Assembly (NCBI RefSeq): GCF_014268755.2
Contig: NZ_CP077093.1
Span: 1,414,001-1,478,000, forward strand
DNA: 64,000 bases
Reading direction: 5' to 3'
DNA from: Pseudomonas vanderleydeniana
Lineage (GTDB): Bacteria > Pseudomonadota > Gammaproteobacteria > Pseudomonadales > Pseudomonadaceae
The position numbers and the translations under genes are program-made. Of the stretch, positions 45,637-53,986 are shown piece after piece. Within the stretch, counting starts at the first letter, position 1, and each line of letters begins with the position of its first letter. The notes beneath the pieces are model-generated. The model worked only from the letters and a program-made list of their open reading frames with translations, was not told the origin of the DNA and made no database searches.

Positions 45637-46723
45637 CGGCTTCTCCTTCGACCATTACCTTGGTCAGTTTCAATGAGCGATCCAGGCGCACGCAGTCGGC
45701 CCAACTGCCGGGTTGCAGGCGTCCTCGGTCGGCGAGGCCGAGATAGTCGGCGGGAAACTGCGAAAGTCGTTGCGAGGCTTCGGCGATGGGCAGGCCGATT
45801 TTCACCAGGTTGCGCAGGGCCTGGTCCATGGTCAGGGTGCTGCCGGCCAGGGTGCCATCGGCCAGCCGCACGCCGCCCAGGCACTTGGTCACGATGTGGC
45901 TGCCGAGGCTGTACTCGCCATCAGGCATGCCGGCGGCGGCGGTCGAATCGGTCACGCAATACAGGCAGGGGATCGAGCGCAGGGCCACGCGCATCGCCCC
46001 CGGGTGCACGTGCAGCAGGTCGGGAATCAGTTCGGCGTAGCGCGCGTGGGCCAACGCGGCACCGACAATTCCCGGTTCGCGGTGGTGCAGCGGGCTCATG
46101 GCGTTGTACAGGTGGGTGAAACTGCTGGCCCCGGCGGCGAGGGCGGCGACGCCTTCCTCGTAGCTGCCCAGGGTGTGGCCGATCTGCATGCGGATGCCGC
46201 GCGCGCTGAGGCTGCGGATCAGCGCTTCGTGGCCGGCGATTTCCGGGGCGATGGTGATCACCCGGATCGGCGCGAGGCGCAGGTACTCGTCGATTTCGGC
46301 GGCAATGGCGGTGTGGGCGAAATTCGGCTGGGCACCCAGTTTGCCGGGGTTGATGAACGGGCCCTCGAGGTGCACCCCAAGGATTCTGGCCGTGCCCGGC
46401 TGGCGCTGTTCGCAGTAGGGGCCGAGTTGGGCCAGGATCGCGCCGATCTCTTCGGACGGCGCGGTCATGGTCGTCGCCAGCAGGGCGGTGGTGCCGAAGC
46501 GCAGATGCGTGCGGGCGATGGTTTTGAAGGCGTCGCCGCCCTGCATGATGTCCTTGCCGCCGCCGCCGTGGACATGCAGGTCGATGAAGCCCGGCAGCAG
46601 GTACGGCAGGTCGTTGTCGGCCGGATCGCAGGGCTCGCCGTCGATACGCAGCACCCGGCCCTGCTGGTGGCTCAGGTGACCGCGGATCCAGCCTTGGGGT
46701 GTCAGGATATTGTCTTCGGGCAT
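45617..46723 (-). CDS. nagA: N-acetylglucosamine-6-phosphate deacetylase
   Basis: Amidohydrolase-fold enzyme of 368 aa that makes GlcN-6-P and acetate from GlcNAc-6-P. Metal and active-site motifs: DLHVHGGGGKDIM (near residue 48), HLEGPFINPGKLGA with the metal-binding Glu, GHTLGSYEEG, THLYNAMSPLHHREPG and the catalytic Asp in CVTDSTAAAGMPDG. It lies between nagR and the SIS deaminase. Confidence 0.96.
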   Translation of the reverse strand: MPEDNILTPQGWIRGHLSHQQGRVLRIDGEPCDPADNDLPYLLPGFIDLHVHGGGGKDIMQGGDAFKTIARTHLRFGTTALLATTMTAPSEEIGAILAQLGPYCEQRQPGTARILGVHLEGPFINPGKLGAQPNFAHTAIAAEIDEYLRLAPIRVITIAPEIAGHEALIRSLSARGIRMQIGHTLGSYEEGVAALAAGASSFTHLYNAMSPLHHREPGIVGAALAHARYAELIPDLLHVHPGAMRVALRSIPCLYCVTDSTAAAGMPDGEYSLGSHIVTKCLGGVRLADGTLAGSTLTMDQALRNLVKIGLPIAEASQRLSQFPADYLGLADRGRLQPGSWADCVRLDRSLKLTKVMVEGEAVDFQNA

Positions 46724-46742
46724 GGCGGCCTCCCTGGGCTGG

Positions 46743-47474
46743 CTAGCGCCGCAACTCGGCGACGAAGTCGTAGTAGTCGTCGCGGCAATAGGTGTCGGTC
46801 AGTTCGATGGGGGTGTTGTCCTCGAGGTAGCCGACGCGGGTCATCAACAGCATCGCGGTGCCGGGTTCGATGCCGACCAGTGCAGCGAACTCCGGCGAGG
46901 CGTTGATCGCGCGGATGTGTTGCAGCGCGCGGACCACTGGGCGGCCGATGCCGTCGAGGTATTCGTAGAGCGAATCGCCGACCTTCTCGGGTTCAGGCAG
47001 CAGCGAGGCGGGCAAGGTGCTCATCTCGATCGCCATCACCGTGTTGTCGGCCTTGCGCAGGCGCTTGAGGCGCGCGACCTGGGCGCTGGGCGAGAGGGCC
47101 AGGCGGATCAGTTCTTCATGGCTGGGCAGGGTGATGTGGCGCTCCAGCCATTGGGAGCCGGGCACGAAGCCCTTGGAGCGGAGCATCTCGCTGAAGCTGG
47201 AGAGACGCGACAGCGGTTGTTCCAGGCGTGGCGTGATGAAAGTCCCGGAGCCCTGGTTGCGACGGATCAGGCCCTGTTCGAGGAGGACCTCCAGGGCCTT
47301 GCGCGAGGTCACTCGGGAGATACCGAGCCACTCGCTGAGATTGCGTTCCGAGGGCAGCGCCTGTTCGGCTTTCCACTGGCCGGCGTGAATGGCGGCTTCG
47401 AGGTTGCGCGCCAGTTGCAGGTACAGCGGGGTGGGTTGCGACTCGTCAGGGCGCAGGGCGAGGATCTTGTCCAT
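46743..47474 (-). CDS. nagR: GntR/HutC-family regulator of the nag operon
   Basis: Transcription factor of 243 aa: an N-terminal winged helix (about 12-75, LPSERNLSEWLGISRVTSRKAL) and a C-terminal UTRA effector domain (about 95-240), like NagQ/DasR regulators that respond to amino-sugar phosphates. The ATG at 47474 is chosen because the longer frame runs back through its own operator. It is the first gene of the operon and most likely represses itself and the nag genes; nagA starts 20 bases after it. Confidence 0.92.
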   Translation of the reverse strand: MDKILALRPDESQPTPLYLQLARNLEAAIHAGQWKAEQALPSERNLSEWLGISRVTSRKALEVLLEQGLIRRNQGSGTFITPRLEQPLSRLSSFSEMLRSKGFVPGSQWLERHITLPSHEELIRLALSPSAQVARLKRLRKADNTVMAIEMSTLPASLLPEPEKVGDSLYEYLDGIGRPVVRALQHIRAINASPEFAALVGIEPGTAMLLMTRVGYLEDNTPIELTDTYCRDDYYDFVAELRR

Positions 47475-47514
47475 GCAGGTTTCCGATGCGGTTATTGGCG
47501 TTCTTGTGCTCGGT

Positions 47515-47538
47515 AGTGGTATTGAAAGTAATACCACT
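47515..47538. promoter_or_regulatory. NagR operator
   Basis: Perfect 9-bp inverted repeat AGTGGTATT / AATACCACT with six bases between, similar to the TGGT...ACCA core of HutC-subfamily (DasR-type) sites. Further TGGTATT and TGGCATT half-sites lie upstream on the minus strand (47539-47560). It overlaps the -10 box of the nag promoter. Confidence 0.75.
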
Positions 47539-47553
47539 TAAATACCATGTCAA
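47525..47553 (-). promoter_or_regulatory. nagR-nagABFE promoter
   Basis: On the minus strand a consensus -35 TTGACA (47553-47548) is separated by exactly 17 bp from TACTTT (47530-47525). The operator covers the -10 box, which fits repression by the first gene of the operon. Confidence 0.75.
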
Positions 47554-47576
47554 TGCCAGTGGTCTTTCCGAACGTA

Positions 47577-47610
47577 ACAAAAAGCCCGGTATGCAGTGCA
47601 TGCCGGGCTT
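47577..47610 (-). terminator. intrinsic terminator after the L,D-transpeptidase gene
   Basis: Stem AAGCCCGGTATGC / GCATGCCGGGCTT with loop AGT (one mismatch), followed on the minus strand by TTTTTG. It insulates the nag promoter from the upstream minus-strand gene. Confidence 0.85.
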
Positions 47611-47645
47611 CTGGGGTTTGGTTGGTATCAGGGTGGTAGCAAGGC

Positions 47646-48149
47646 TCAGGGGCGGATTTCCACCAGGGTGCCGTCCTTGACCAGGTTCCATACTTCACGC
47701 ATGTCGACGTTGCGCATGCCGATGCAGCCGTCGGTCCAGTCCAGGGTGTGCAGCCATTGCTCCGGGTAGTCCTCGGAGTCCGGGGTGCCGTGGATCATGA
47801 TCATGCTGCCGGGGTTGACCCCTTCGCGGCGGGCGCGGGCGGCGTCGCTGATGTTCGGGTAGGAGATGTGCATCGACAGGTTGAACTTGTCGCTGGTCTT
47901 GCGCCAATCGATCCAGTAGAAGCCTTCCGGCGTGCGCCGGTCGCCCTCGATCAGCTTGGGGCCCTTGGGATTGCGGCCCAGGGAAATCCGATAGGTCTTG
48001 AGCGGCTTGCCGTCGTTGATCAGTTGCAACTGGTGGGCGGACTTGAGAACCAGGACTTTCTCGATGACCAGGCCCTGTAGCGGGTCGGCGGCGGTGGCCT
48101 GGGACAACGTGGCAAACGACAGGCAGAAAACGGCGAACAACCAACGCAT
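47646..48149 (-). CDS. L,D-transpeptidase (YkuD family)
   Basis: Periplasmic protein of 167 aa with signal peptide MRWLFAVFCLSFATLSQATA. The YkuD catalytic box is seen as MIMIHGTPDSEDY followed by DWTDGCIGMRNVDM, with the nucleophilic cysteine in DGCIGM. Family members make 3-3 cross-links in peptidoglycan or attach lipoproteins to it; some are endopeptidases (the DpaA type). Which activity applies here is not clear. It has no LysM or SH3 domain. Confidence 0.88.
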   Translation of the reverse strand: MRWLFAVFCLSFATLSQATAADPLQGLVIEKVLVLKSAHQLQLINDGKPLKTYRISLGRNPKGPKLIEGDRRTPEGFYWIDWRKTSDKFNLSMHISYPNISDAARARREGVNPGSMIMIHGTPDSEDYPEQWLHTLDWTDGCIGMRNVDMREVWNLVKDGTLVEIRP

Positions 48150-48183
48150 TGAAACGATATCCCTGGAAAGGTGGCAGAGCGGC

Positions 48184-48741
48184 TTATTGTGGGTCGGTCG
48201 CCTTCGGCATCATCGGCGGCACGGCTTCGCTGCGTACCGGAAATTCCTGGGTAGGGCGGTCGGCGAAGAAGCATTCTAAGGTACGCCCGACGGTCCTGAA
48301 AGCCAGCTCTGACCAGGGGATTTCGTGTTCCTCGAACAGGCGCACCTCCAGGCTTTCGGGGCCGGCGGCGAAATCCAGGTCGGTCAGCCGCGCACGGTAG
48401 AACACATGGACCTGGTTGATGTGCGGCACGTCGATCAGCGTGTAGATGCTCAGGTTGTCGACCCGGGCACAGGCTTCCTCGAGGGTTTCCCGACGCGCGG
48501 CCTGTTCCACGGTCTCGCCGTTCTCCATGAAGCCTGCCGGCAGGGTCCAGTATCCAAGCCGTGGTTCGATGGCGCGGCGGCACAGCAGTACCTGGCTGCC
48601 CCAGACCGGCAGGCAGCCGGCGACGATATTGGGGTTCTGGTAGTGGATGGTCTGGCAATGGTCGCAGACAAAACGCAGTCGCGAGTCACCCTCGGGGATA
48701 CGTTGACTGACCGGTTTGCCGCACTGGCTGCAGAACTTCAT
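48184..48741 (-). CDS. Nudix hydrolase with N-terminal zinc ribbon
   Basis: Protein of 185 aa. A zinc ribbon uses FCSQCGKPV and FVCDHCQTIHY; the Nudix box GFMENGETVEQAARRETLEEAC is complete in its G, E, RE and EE residues. It resembles NudC-like or ADP-ribose/FAD pyrophosphatases, but lacks features that would fix the substrate. Its stop is 34 bases before the L,D-transpeptidase start, so the two may be cotranscribed. It is divergent from another Nudix gene. Confidence 0.88.
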   Translation of the reverse strand: MKFCSQCGKPVSQRIPEGDSRLRFVCDHCQTIHYQNPNIVAGCLPVWGSQVLLCRRAIEPRLGYWTLPAGFMENGETVEQAARRETLEEACARVDNLSIYTLIDVPHINQVHVFYRARLTDLDFAAGPESLEVRLFEEHEIPWSELAFRTVGRTLECFFADRPTQEFPVRSEAVPPMMPKATDPQ

Positions 48742-48882
48742 GGGCTATTCTCTGGAGGATCCGCCTATTTTTGCGTGTGCCGTCGCCTGTCGGCAAGTTG
48801 TGCGTTGATGAAACCGTCGAGGGGTTGGGCGGTCCGGCGGTTTGGTGCATGATGCAGGGTAAGTCAGACATCGAGATCAGCC

Positions 48883-49482
48883 ATGCAGGATGAGCTACTT
48901 CGACGTGTAAGAGAGCATACCCCCCGGCCGCTGGAAACGGACCGACGTTTTCCGGAGGCGGCGGTATTGGTGCCGATCACGCGCAACGAAGAGCCGGAAC
49001 TGGTATTGACCTTGCGTGCCAGCGGCCTTTCGACCCACGGTGGCGAGGTGGCCTTTCCCGGTGGCCGGCGCGACCCGGAGGATCCGGACCTGGTGTTCAC
49101 CGCCCTGCGCGAGGCCGAGGAGGAAATCGGCCTGGCCCCGGGCCTGGTGGAGGTGGTGGGGCCGTTGAGCCCGTTGGTCTCTCTGCATGGGCTCAAGGTC
49201 ACGCCCTACGTCGGCGTGGTGCCGGACTTCGTCGAGTACCGGGCCAACGATGCCGAGATCGCCGCGGTGTTCAACGTGCCCCTGGCGTTCTTTCGCGAGG
49301 ACCCGCGCGAGCACACCCATCGCATCGACTACCAGGGCCGCAGCTGCTACGTGCCGAGCTACCGTTATGACGACTACAAGATCTGGGGGCTGACCGCGAT
49401 CATGATCGTCGAACTGGTCAACCTGTTGTATGACACCCGGATCGACCTGTACCAGCCACCGCAGCGCTTCATCAATCTCTGA
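48883..49482 (+). CDS. coenzyme A pyrophosphatase-type Nudix hydrolase
   Basis: Nudix protein of 199 aa of the NudL/CoAse subfamily. [21 protein letters not shown] and [11 protein letters not shown] give the CoA-type signature (LLTxR-like LTLRAS and the Nudix helix). It probably hydrolyses CoA or its derivatives to phosphopantetheine and 3',5'-ADP. It is followed by the gamma-carbonic anhydrase gene after 52 bp. Confidence 0.9.
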   Translation: MQDELLRRVREHTPRPLETDRRFPEAAVLVPITRNEEPELVLTLRASGLSTHGGEVAFPGGRRDPEDPDLVFTALREAEEEIGLAPGLVEVVGPLSPLVSLHGLKVTPYVGVVPDFVEYRANDAEIAAVFNVPLAFFREDPREHTHRIDYQGRSCYVPSYRYDDYKIWGLTAIMIVELVNLLYDTRIDLYQPPQRFINL

Positions 49483-49534
49483 ACCCAAGCCATCGTCAGT
49501 ATGGCGCCGTACCCCGAGCCGTGAGGATTACCGC

Positions 49535-50059
49535 ATGAAATACCGTCTGGGCGACTTTCGCGTCGAAACCCATCCGCAGAGCTGGGTGGCCCCGAATGCC
49601 GTACTGGTGGGCAAGGTCAAACTGGAGGAGGGCGCCAGCGTCTGGTTCAACGCCGTGCTGCGCGGTGACAACGAACTGATCCTGATCGGCCGCAACAGCA
49701 ACGTCCAGGACGGCACGGTGATGCACACCGACATGGGCTACCCGTTGACCATCGGCACTGGCGTGACCATCGGCCACAACGCCATGCTGCACGGTTGCAC
49801 CGTCGGCGACTACAGCCTGATCGGTATCAACGCGGTGATCCTCAACGGCGCGAAGATCGGCAGGAACTGCATCATCGGCGCCAACTCGCTGATCGGCGAG
49901 GGCAAGGAGATTCCCGATGGTTCGCTGGTGATGGGCTCGCCGGGCAAGGTGGTGCGTGAGCTGACCGAGCCGCAGAAGAAGATGCTCGAAGCCAGTGCCG
50001 CCCACTATGTGCATAACGCGCAACGGTATGCCCGCGACCTGCAGGAAGACGAGGCATGA
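49535..50059 (+). CDS. gamma-class carbonic anhydrase-like hexapeptide-repeat protein
   Basis: Left-handed beta-helix protein of 174 aa (YrdA/PaaY/CaiE group). Hexapeptide repeats run through most of it; candidate metal-binding histidines are in VMHTDMGYP and [11 protein letters not shown]. The ATG at 49535 (MKYRLGDFR) is the natural start. It overlaps the DUF1289 gene by four bases. Catalytic activity of this group varies and cannot be assumed. Confidence 0.88.
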   Translation: MKYRLGDFRVETHPQSWVAPNAVLVGKVKLEEGASVWFNAVLRGDNELILIGRNSNVQDGTVMHTDMGYPLTIGTGVTIGHNAMLHGCTVGDYSLIGINAVILNGAKIGRNCIIGANSLIGEGKEIPDGSLVMGSPGKVVRELTEPQKKMLEASAAHYVHNAQRYARDLQEDEA

Positions 50060-50271
50060 GTATCGCGGAACGCCCGGTGGCCTCGCCCTGCGTGAGCATC
50101 TGCGCGCTGGACGAGCAGGACATCTGCACCGGCTGCCAGCGTACGGCCGGTGAAATCACCCGCTGGGGGCGGATGGACAACGCCGAGCGCCGTGAGGTGC
50201 TTGGCCGTTGTCACGAGCGGGCCAGGGCTGCCGGATTGGTGTGGACAGTGGCCGGTCCGGCGGTGTCCTGA
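50056..50271 (+). CDS. DUF1289 (YdhL-like) small cysteine protein
   Basis: Protein of 71 aa with the family motif [22 protein letters not shown], in which four cysteines could bind metal. The function is unknown. The ATGA overlap with the carbonic-anhydrase-like gene suggests coupled expression. Confidence 0.88.
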   Translation: MSIAERPVASPCVSICALDEQDICTGCQRTAGEITRWGRMDNAERREVLGRCHERARAAGLVWTVAGPAVS

Positions 50272-50280
50272 CCAACACCG

Positions 50281-50307
50281 CTATCGCCAGCCAGCCGGCT
50301 CCTACAG
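50281..50307. repeat. single REP sequence
   Basis: ATCGCCAGCCAGCCGGCTCC followed by TACAG, one REP unit of the CTGTAGGAGC family, lies between DUF1289 and the VUT-family gene. Here it occurs as a singlet rather than as a pair. Confidence 0.65.
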
Positions 50308-50346
50308 TACCCTGTGCGGCTATATCGACAGGTAACCCGTTCATCC

Positions 50347-50826
50347 ATGCTCTTTCTCATCGCCTACATCGCCAGCGTCGTGCTGATCAACTTTGCGTTT
50401 TCCAGTGCGCCGCACCTGGACATCATCTGGTCGGCCTGGGGCGGGTTGGTGTTCGTGCTGCGGGACATGGTGCAAACCCGCTTCGGTCATGGTTCGATCG
50501 TCGCCATGCTGGTCGCGCTGCTGCTGTCCTATGTCACCTCCGATCCGGCCATCGCCCTGGCCAGCGCCACGGCGTTCGCGGTGTCCGAGTGCATTGACTG
50601 GCTGGTCTTCACCATCACCCGGCGCCCCCTGCATGATCGCCTGTGGATCAGTTCGGCCCTGAGTATCCCGCTGGACACCTTCATCTTCTTCGGCCTGATC
50701 GACGCCCTGACTCCCGGGGTGATCTTCACCGCGCTGGGTTCGAAATTCGCCGGGGTCACCGTGGTCTGGCTGGCCATGGCCTGGCGCCAGCGCAATGCCG
50801 TTCATCAGGACGGTCTGAAGGGGTAG
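50347..50826 (+). CDS. VUT-family (YhhQ/preQ0 transporter-like) membrane protein
   Basis: Membrane protein of 159 aa with about five helices; conserved ECIDWLVFTITRRPL and SIPLDTFIFFGLI are the family's marks (compare the D-x-x-V/I-F core of YhhQ). E. coli YhhQ imports the queuosine precursor 7-cyano-7-deazaguanine. It is shorter than YhhQ, so substrate is uncertain. The ATG at 50347 fits; the frame upstream runs through a REP. Confidence 0.75.
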   Translation: MLFLIAYIASVVLINFAFSSAPHLDIIWSAWGGLVFVLRDMVQTRFGHGSIVAMLVALLLSYVTSDPAIALASATAFAVSECIDWLVFTITRRPLHDRLWISSALSIPLDTFIFFGLIDALTPGVIFTALGSKFAGVTVVWLAMAWRQRNAVHQDGLKG

Positions 50827-50881
50827 CGCCATACAGGCGAACCGCCGCAGTTCATGTAAAATGCCCGCCTTTCTTCCCAGC

Positions 50882-50904
50882 AGGTGCCCGGTGACCGGGC
50901 ACCT
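50882..50904 (+). promoter_or_regulatory. strong hairpin in purT leader
   Basis: AGGTGCCCGG / CCGGGCACCT, a perfect 10-bp stem with loop TGA, ends 30 bases before purT. It has no T-run, so it is not a standard terminator. A TAAAAT -10-like box (50857-50862) lies 20 bp upstream, which would put the hairpin in the 5' untranslated leader. Confidence 0.5.
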
Positions 50905-50933
50905 TCGATGATCCGTTTCCTCGAGGACCTGAA

Positions 50934-52115
50934 ATGACCCGTATCGGAACTCCACTGTCGCCGACCGCGACTCGCGTATTGCTTTGTGGCTGTGGTGAGC
51001 TGGGCAAGGAAGTCGTGATCGAGCTGCAGCGCCTGGGCGCCGAAGTGATTGCGGTCGACCGCTACGCGAATGCGCCGGCCATGCAGGTCGCCCACCGCAG
51101 CCACGTGATCAACATGCTCGATGGCGCGGCCCTGCGCGCGGTGATCGAGGCGGAGAAGCCGCACTTCATCGTGCCGGAAATCGAAGCCATCGCCACCGCC
51201 ACCCTGGTGGAGCTGGAGAGCGAAGGTTTCACCGTGGTGCCGACCGCCCGTGCCGCGCAACTGACCATGAACCGCGAAGGCATTCGTCGCCTGGCCGCCG
51301 AGGAGCTGAAGCTGCCGACCTCGCCGTACCACTTCGCCGACACCTTCGAAGACTACAGCAAGGCGGTCCAGGACCTCGGCTTCCCCTGCGTGGTCAAGCC
51401 GGTCATGAGTTCCTCGGGCAAGGGCCAGAGCCTGCTGCGCAGCGTCGATGACGTGCAGAAGGCCTGGGACTATGCCCAGGAAGGCGGGCGTGCCGGCAAG
51501 GGGCGCGTGATCGTCGAGGGCTTCATCGACTTCGACTACGAAATCACCCTGCTGACCGTACGCCACGTCGGTGGCACCACTTTCTGTGCACCGGTCGGTC
51601 ATCGGCAGGAGAAGGGCGACTACCAGGAGTCCTGGCAGCCGCAGGCCATGAGCCCGGTGGCGCTGGCCGAGTCGGAGCGGGTTGCCAAGGCAGTCACCGA
51701 GGCCCTGGGCGGTCGCGGCATGTTCGGCGTCGAGCTGTTCATCAAGGGCGACCAGGTGTGGTTCAGCGAAGTCTCGCCGCGTCCGCATGACACCGGCATG
51801 GTCACCATGATTTCCCAGGACCTGTCGCAGTTTGCCCTGCATGCGCGGGCCATCCTGGGCCTGCCGATCCCGCTGATCCGTCAGTTCGGCCCATCGGCCT
51901 CGGCTGTGATCCTGGTGGAGGGGCAGTCGACCCAGACCGCGTTCGCCAATCTCGGCGCGGCCCTGAGCGAGCCGGACACCGCCCTGCGCCTGTTCGGCAA
52001 GCCGGAAGTCAACGGCCAGCGCCGCATGGGCGTGGCCCTGGCGCGTGACGAGTCGATCGAGGCCGCGCGGGCCAAGGCGACCCGTGCGGCTCAGGCAGTC
52101 GTTGTAGAGCTGTAA
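50934..52115 (+). CDS. purT: formate-dependent GAR transformylase PurT
   Basis: ATP-grasp enzyme of 393 aa that formylates GAR with formate and ATP, an alternative to PurN in the third purine step. Visible are [15 protein letters not shown] at the N-terminus, the ATP-grasp loop MSSSGKGQS and [16 protein letters not shown]. It is preceded by a hairpin leader and followed by a REP cluster. Confidence 0.97.
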   Translation: MTRIGTPLSPTATRVLLCGCGELGKEVVIELQRLGAEVIAVDRYANAPAMQVAHRSHVINMLDGAALRAVIEAEKPHFIVPEIEAIATATLVELESEGFTVVPTARAAQLTMNREGIRRLAAEELKLPTSPYHFADTFEDYSKAVQDLGFPCVVKPVMSSSGKGQSLLRSVDDVQKAWDYAQEGGRAGKGRVIVEGFIDFDYEITLLTVRHVGGTTFCAPVGHRQEKGDYQESWQPQAMSPVALAESERVAKAVTEALGGRGMFGVELFIKGDQVWFSEVSPRPHDTGMVTMISQDLSQFALHARAILGLPIPLIRQFGPSASAVILVEGQSTQTAFANLGAALSEPDTALRLFGKPEVNGQRRMGVALARDESIEAARAKATRAAQAVVVEL

Positions 52116-52130
52116 ACCGCGTTTGCCCTA

Positions 52131-52274
52131 TTCGCGGGCGAGCCCGCTCCCACAATCACCGAGTCCGATTCGGAGTGCCTTGTGGGAGCCGGCTTGCTGG
52201 CGATCCGTATGGCAGTGGGCTTGCCCGGTGCCGGGTCGCCGCGAATGATTGCTGTGGAGCGGGCTTGCCCGCGA
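52131..52274. repeat. cluster of three REP sequences
   Basis: Three units: 52131-52155 (inverted, GCGGGCGAGCCCGCTCCCAC), 52180-52204 (TTGTGGGAGCCGGCTTGCTG) and 52253-52274 (TGTGGAGCGGGCTTGCCCGC). The first two form an inverted pair; the third is a degenerate single unit. They fill the gap between the convergent purT and MFS genes. Confidence 0.75.
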
Positions 52275-52304
52275 CCCGCCGCAGGCGGCCATTCCCCAGC
52301 GTGA

Positions 52305-53621
52305 TCAGCCAACCTTGTCCAAATCGCTGTAGCGCGTTTCCTTCAGGCACAGAACGGCAATCAGGCTCAACACCGCCGCTGCCGACACATACCCGCCCAC
52401 CCAGCTCAACCCGCCCATCGCCACCAGCTTCTGGGCGAAGAACGGCGCCGCCGAGGCCCCGACGATGCCACCCAGGTTGTAGGCCGCCGAAGCGCCGGTG
52501 TAACGCACGTGGGTCGGAAACAGCTCCGGCAGCAGTGCGCCCATCGGGGCGAACGTCACTCCCATCAGGAACAGCTCCAGGCTCAGGAACAGCGCGACGC
52601 CCCAGGTCGAGCCATGGCCCAGCAGGGGTTCCATGGTGAACCCGGACAGCAGCGCCAGCAGTGCGCCGACGATCAGTACCGGCTTGCGCCCGAAGCGATC
52701 GCTGGCCCAGGCTGCCAAGGGCGTGGCCGCCGCCATGAACAGCACCGCGAAGCACAGCAGGCCGAGGAAGGTCTCGCGGCTGTAGCCCAGGTTGGCGACG
52801 CCGTAGCTCAGGGAGAACACCGCCGAGATATAGAACAGTGCATAGCACACCACCATGGCCACCGAGCCCAGCAGCACCGGTACCCAATAGCGGCTGAACA
52901 GCTCGATCAGCGGCATCTTCACCCGCTCCTGGCGCGCCACTGCGTTGGCGAAGATCGGTGTTTCCTCGAGCTTGAGGCGCACGTAGAGGCCGACGATCAC
53001 CAGCACGGCGCTGAGCAGGAACGGAATGCGCCAGCCCCACGAACGGAACTGCTCGTCGCTGAGGCTCATGGCGAGGATCAGGAACAGGCCGTTGGCCGCG
53101 AGGAAACCGATCGACGGGCCCAGTTGCGGGAACATGCCGAACCAGGCGCGCTTGCCCTCGGGGGCGTTCTCGGTCGCCAGCAGCGCGGCGCCACCCCATT
53201 CCCCGCCCAGTCCGAGGCCCTGGCCGAAGCGCAGCAGGCAGAGCAGCAACGGCGCCCAGGCACCTATGCTCGAGTAACCGGGCAGCACGCCGATCAGCGT
53301 GGTGCACACGCCCATCAGCAGCAGCGAGGCGACCAGGGTCGACTTGCGGCCGATCCGGTCACCGAAATGGCCGAACAGGATCGAGCCCAGTGGGCGAGCC
53401 AGGAAGGCGATGCCGAACGTCAGGAAGGCCGAGAGCATCTGTGCGGTGCCGTCGGTCTGGGGGAAGAACACCGGTCCGATCACCAGTGCGGCGGCGGTGG
53501 CGTAGACATAGAAGTCGTAGAACTCGATGGCGGTGCCGATGAAGCTGGCAGTCGCGACCCGGGCAGTGGAGTTCAGCGGTGTGGTCGATCTGGCGTCATC
53601 GAAGGTGGTGCTGGAAGTCAT
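52305..53621 (-). CDS. MFS transporter, metabolite:H+ symporter (MHS) family
   Basis: Twelve-helix transporter of 438 aa. FYDFYVYATAAALVIGPVFFP in helix 1 and the loop GHFGDRIGRKSTL are hallmarks of the MHS family (ShiA, KgtP, ProP). The substrate is not clear; no catabolic genes lie nearby. ATG at 53621 after AGGGA is chosen rather than the GTG one codon before. Confidence 0.9.
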   Translation of the reverse strand: MTSSTTFDDARSTTPLNSTARVATASFIGTAIEFYDFYVYATAAALVIGPVFFPQTDGTAQMLSAFLTFGIAFLARPLGSILFGHFGDRIGRKSTLVASLLLMGVCTTLIGVLPGYSSIGAWAPLLLCLLRFGQGLGLGGEWGGAALLATENAPEGKRAWFGMFPQLGPSIGFLAANGLFLILAMSLSDEQFRSWGWRIPFLLSAVLVIVGLYVRLKLEETPIFANAVARQERVKMPLIELFSRYWVPVLLGSVAMVVCYALFYISAVFSLSYGVANLGYSRETFLGLLCFAVLFMAAATPLAAWASDRFGRKPVLIVGALLALLSGFTMEPLLGHGSTWGVALFLSLELFLMGVTFAPMGALLPELFPTHVRYTGASAAYNLGGIVGASAAPFFAQKLVAMGGLSWVGGYVSAAAVLSLIAVLCLKETRYSDLDKVG

Positions 53622-53624
53622 CAC

Positions 53625-53954
53625 GCGATTCCCTGAAAGTCTTGCTCATGCGAATTATTAGTAGTGAACACCCAGGGATAAGGGTTTTCCCGGGCCGGTC
53701 GAGGGTCCTGTCCGGTGCGGGGAGGTTGCAACGTGTAGGGCCGGAGGGCGAGATGCCGGTAGGCAGGCGGTCCGGTGGCGGCTGGGTAAGCCGATTCGAT
53801 TATAGGAAGCAGCCTATGCATCGAACAAGAGCACTGCTCAGGCTCCTGGTCCGCAATGGTTCGTCAGGCACAAAGTTGATGAACCACCTGTAACCCCGTA
53901 GGCGCAGGGCTTGTTTGAACACCGCACCGCCGCGAAGCCTTGAGCGGTCTCGAA
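53625..53954. other. non-coding region upstream of the MFS gene
   Basis: About 330 bp between the MFS start and the REP at the end of the CorC-type gene. It should hold the MFS promoter: on the minus strand TTATCC and ATAATT, 17 bp apart, lie near 53650-53680, a weak candidate. I see no ORF, riboswitch or repeat in it. Confidence 0.5.
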
Positions 53955-53986
53955 GGCCCTTTCGCAGGCAGGCCCTGCTCCTACAG
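53955..53986. repeat. single REP touching the stop codon of the CorC-type gene
   Basis: GGCCCTTTCGCAGGCAGGCC followed by CTGCTCCTACAG, a unit of the same family as the REPIN at 17100. Its last six bases overlap the 3' end of the minus-strand CDS and supply its stop codon. Confidence 0.7.

Noticed and set aside
50272..50346. preQ1 riboswitch before the VUT-family transporter
   Set aside because: The small hairpin there (ACAG/CTGT) is part of or next to a REP, and the A-rich tail needed for a preQ1 pseudoknot is missing.
50882..50904. mini-ykkC or terminator in front of purT
   Set aside because: Only one hairpin without the tandem ACG-containing loops of mini-ykkC, and no T-run for termination.
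52305..53954. horizontally acquired island around the MFS transporter
   Set aside because: Base composition and codon use resemble the neighbours, and there is no integrase, tRNA or direct repeat; REP units alone do not indicate transfer.
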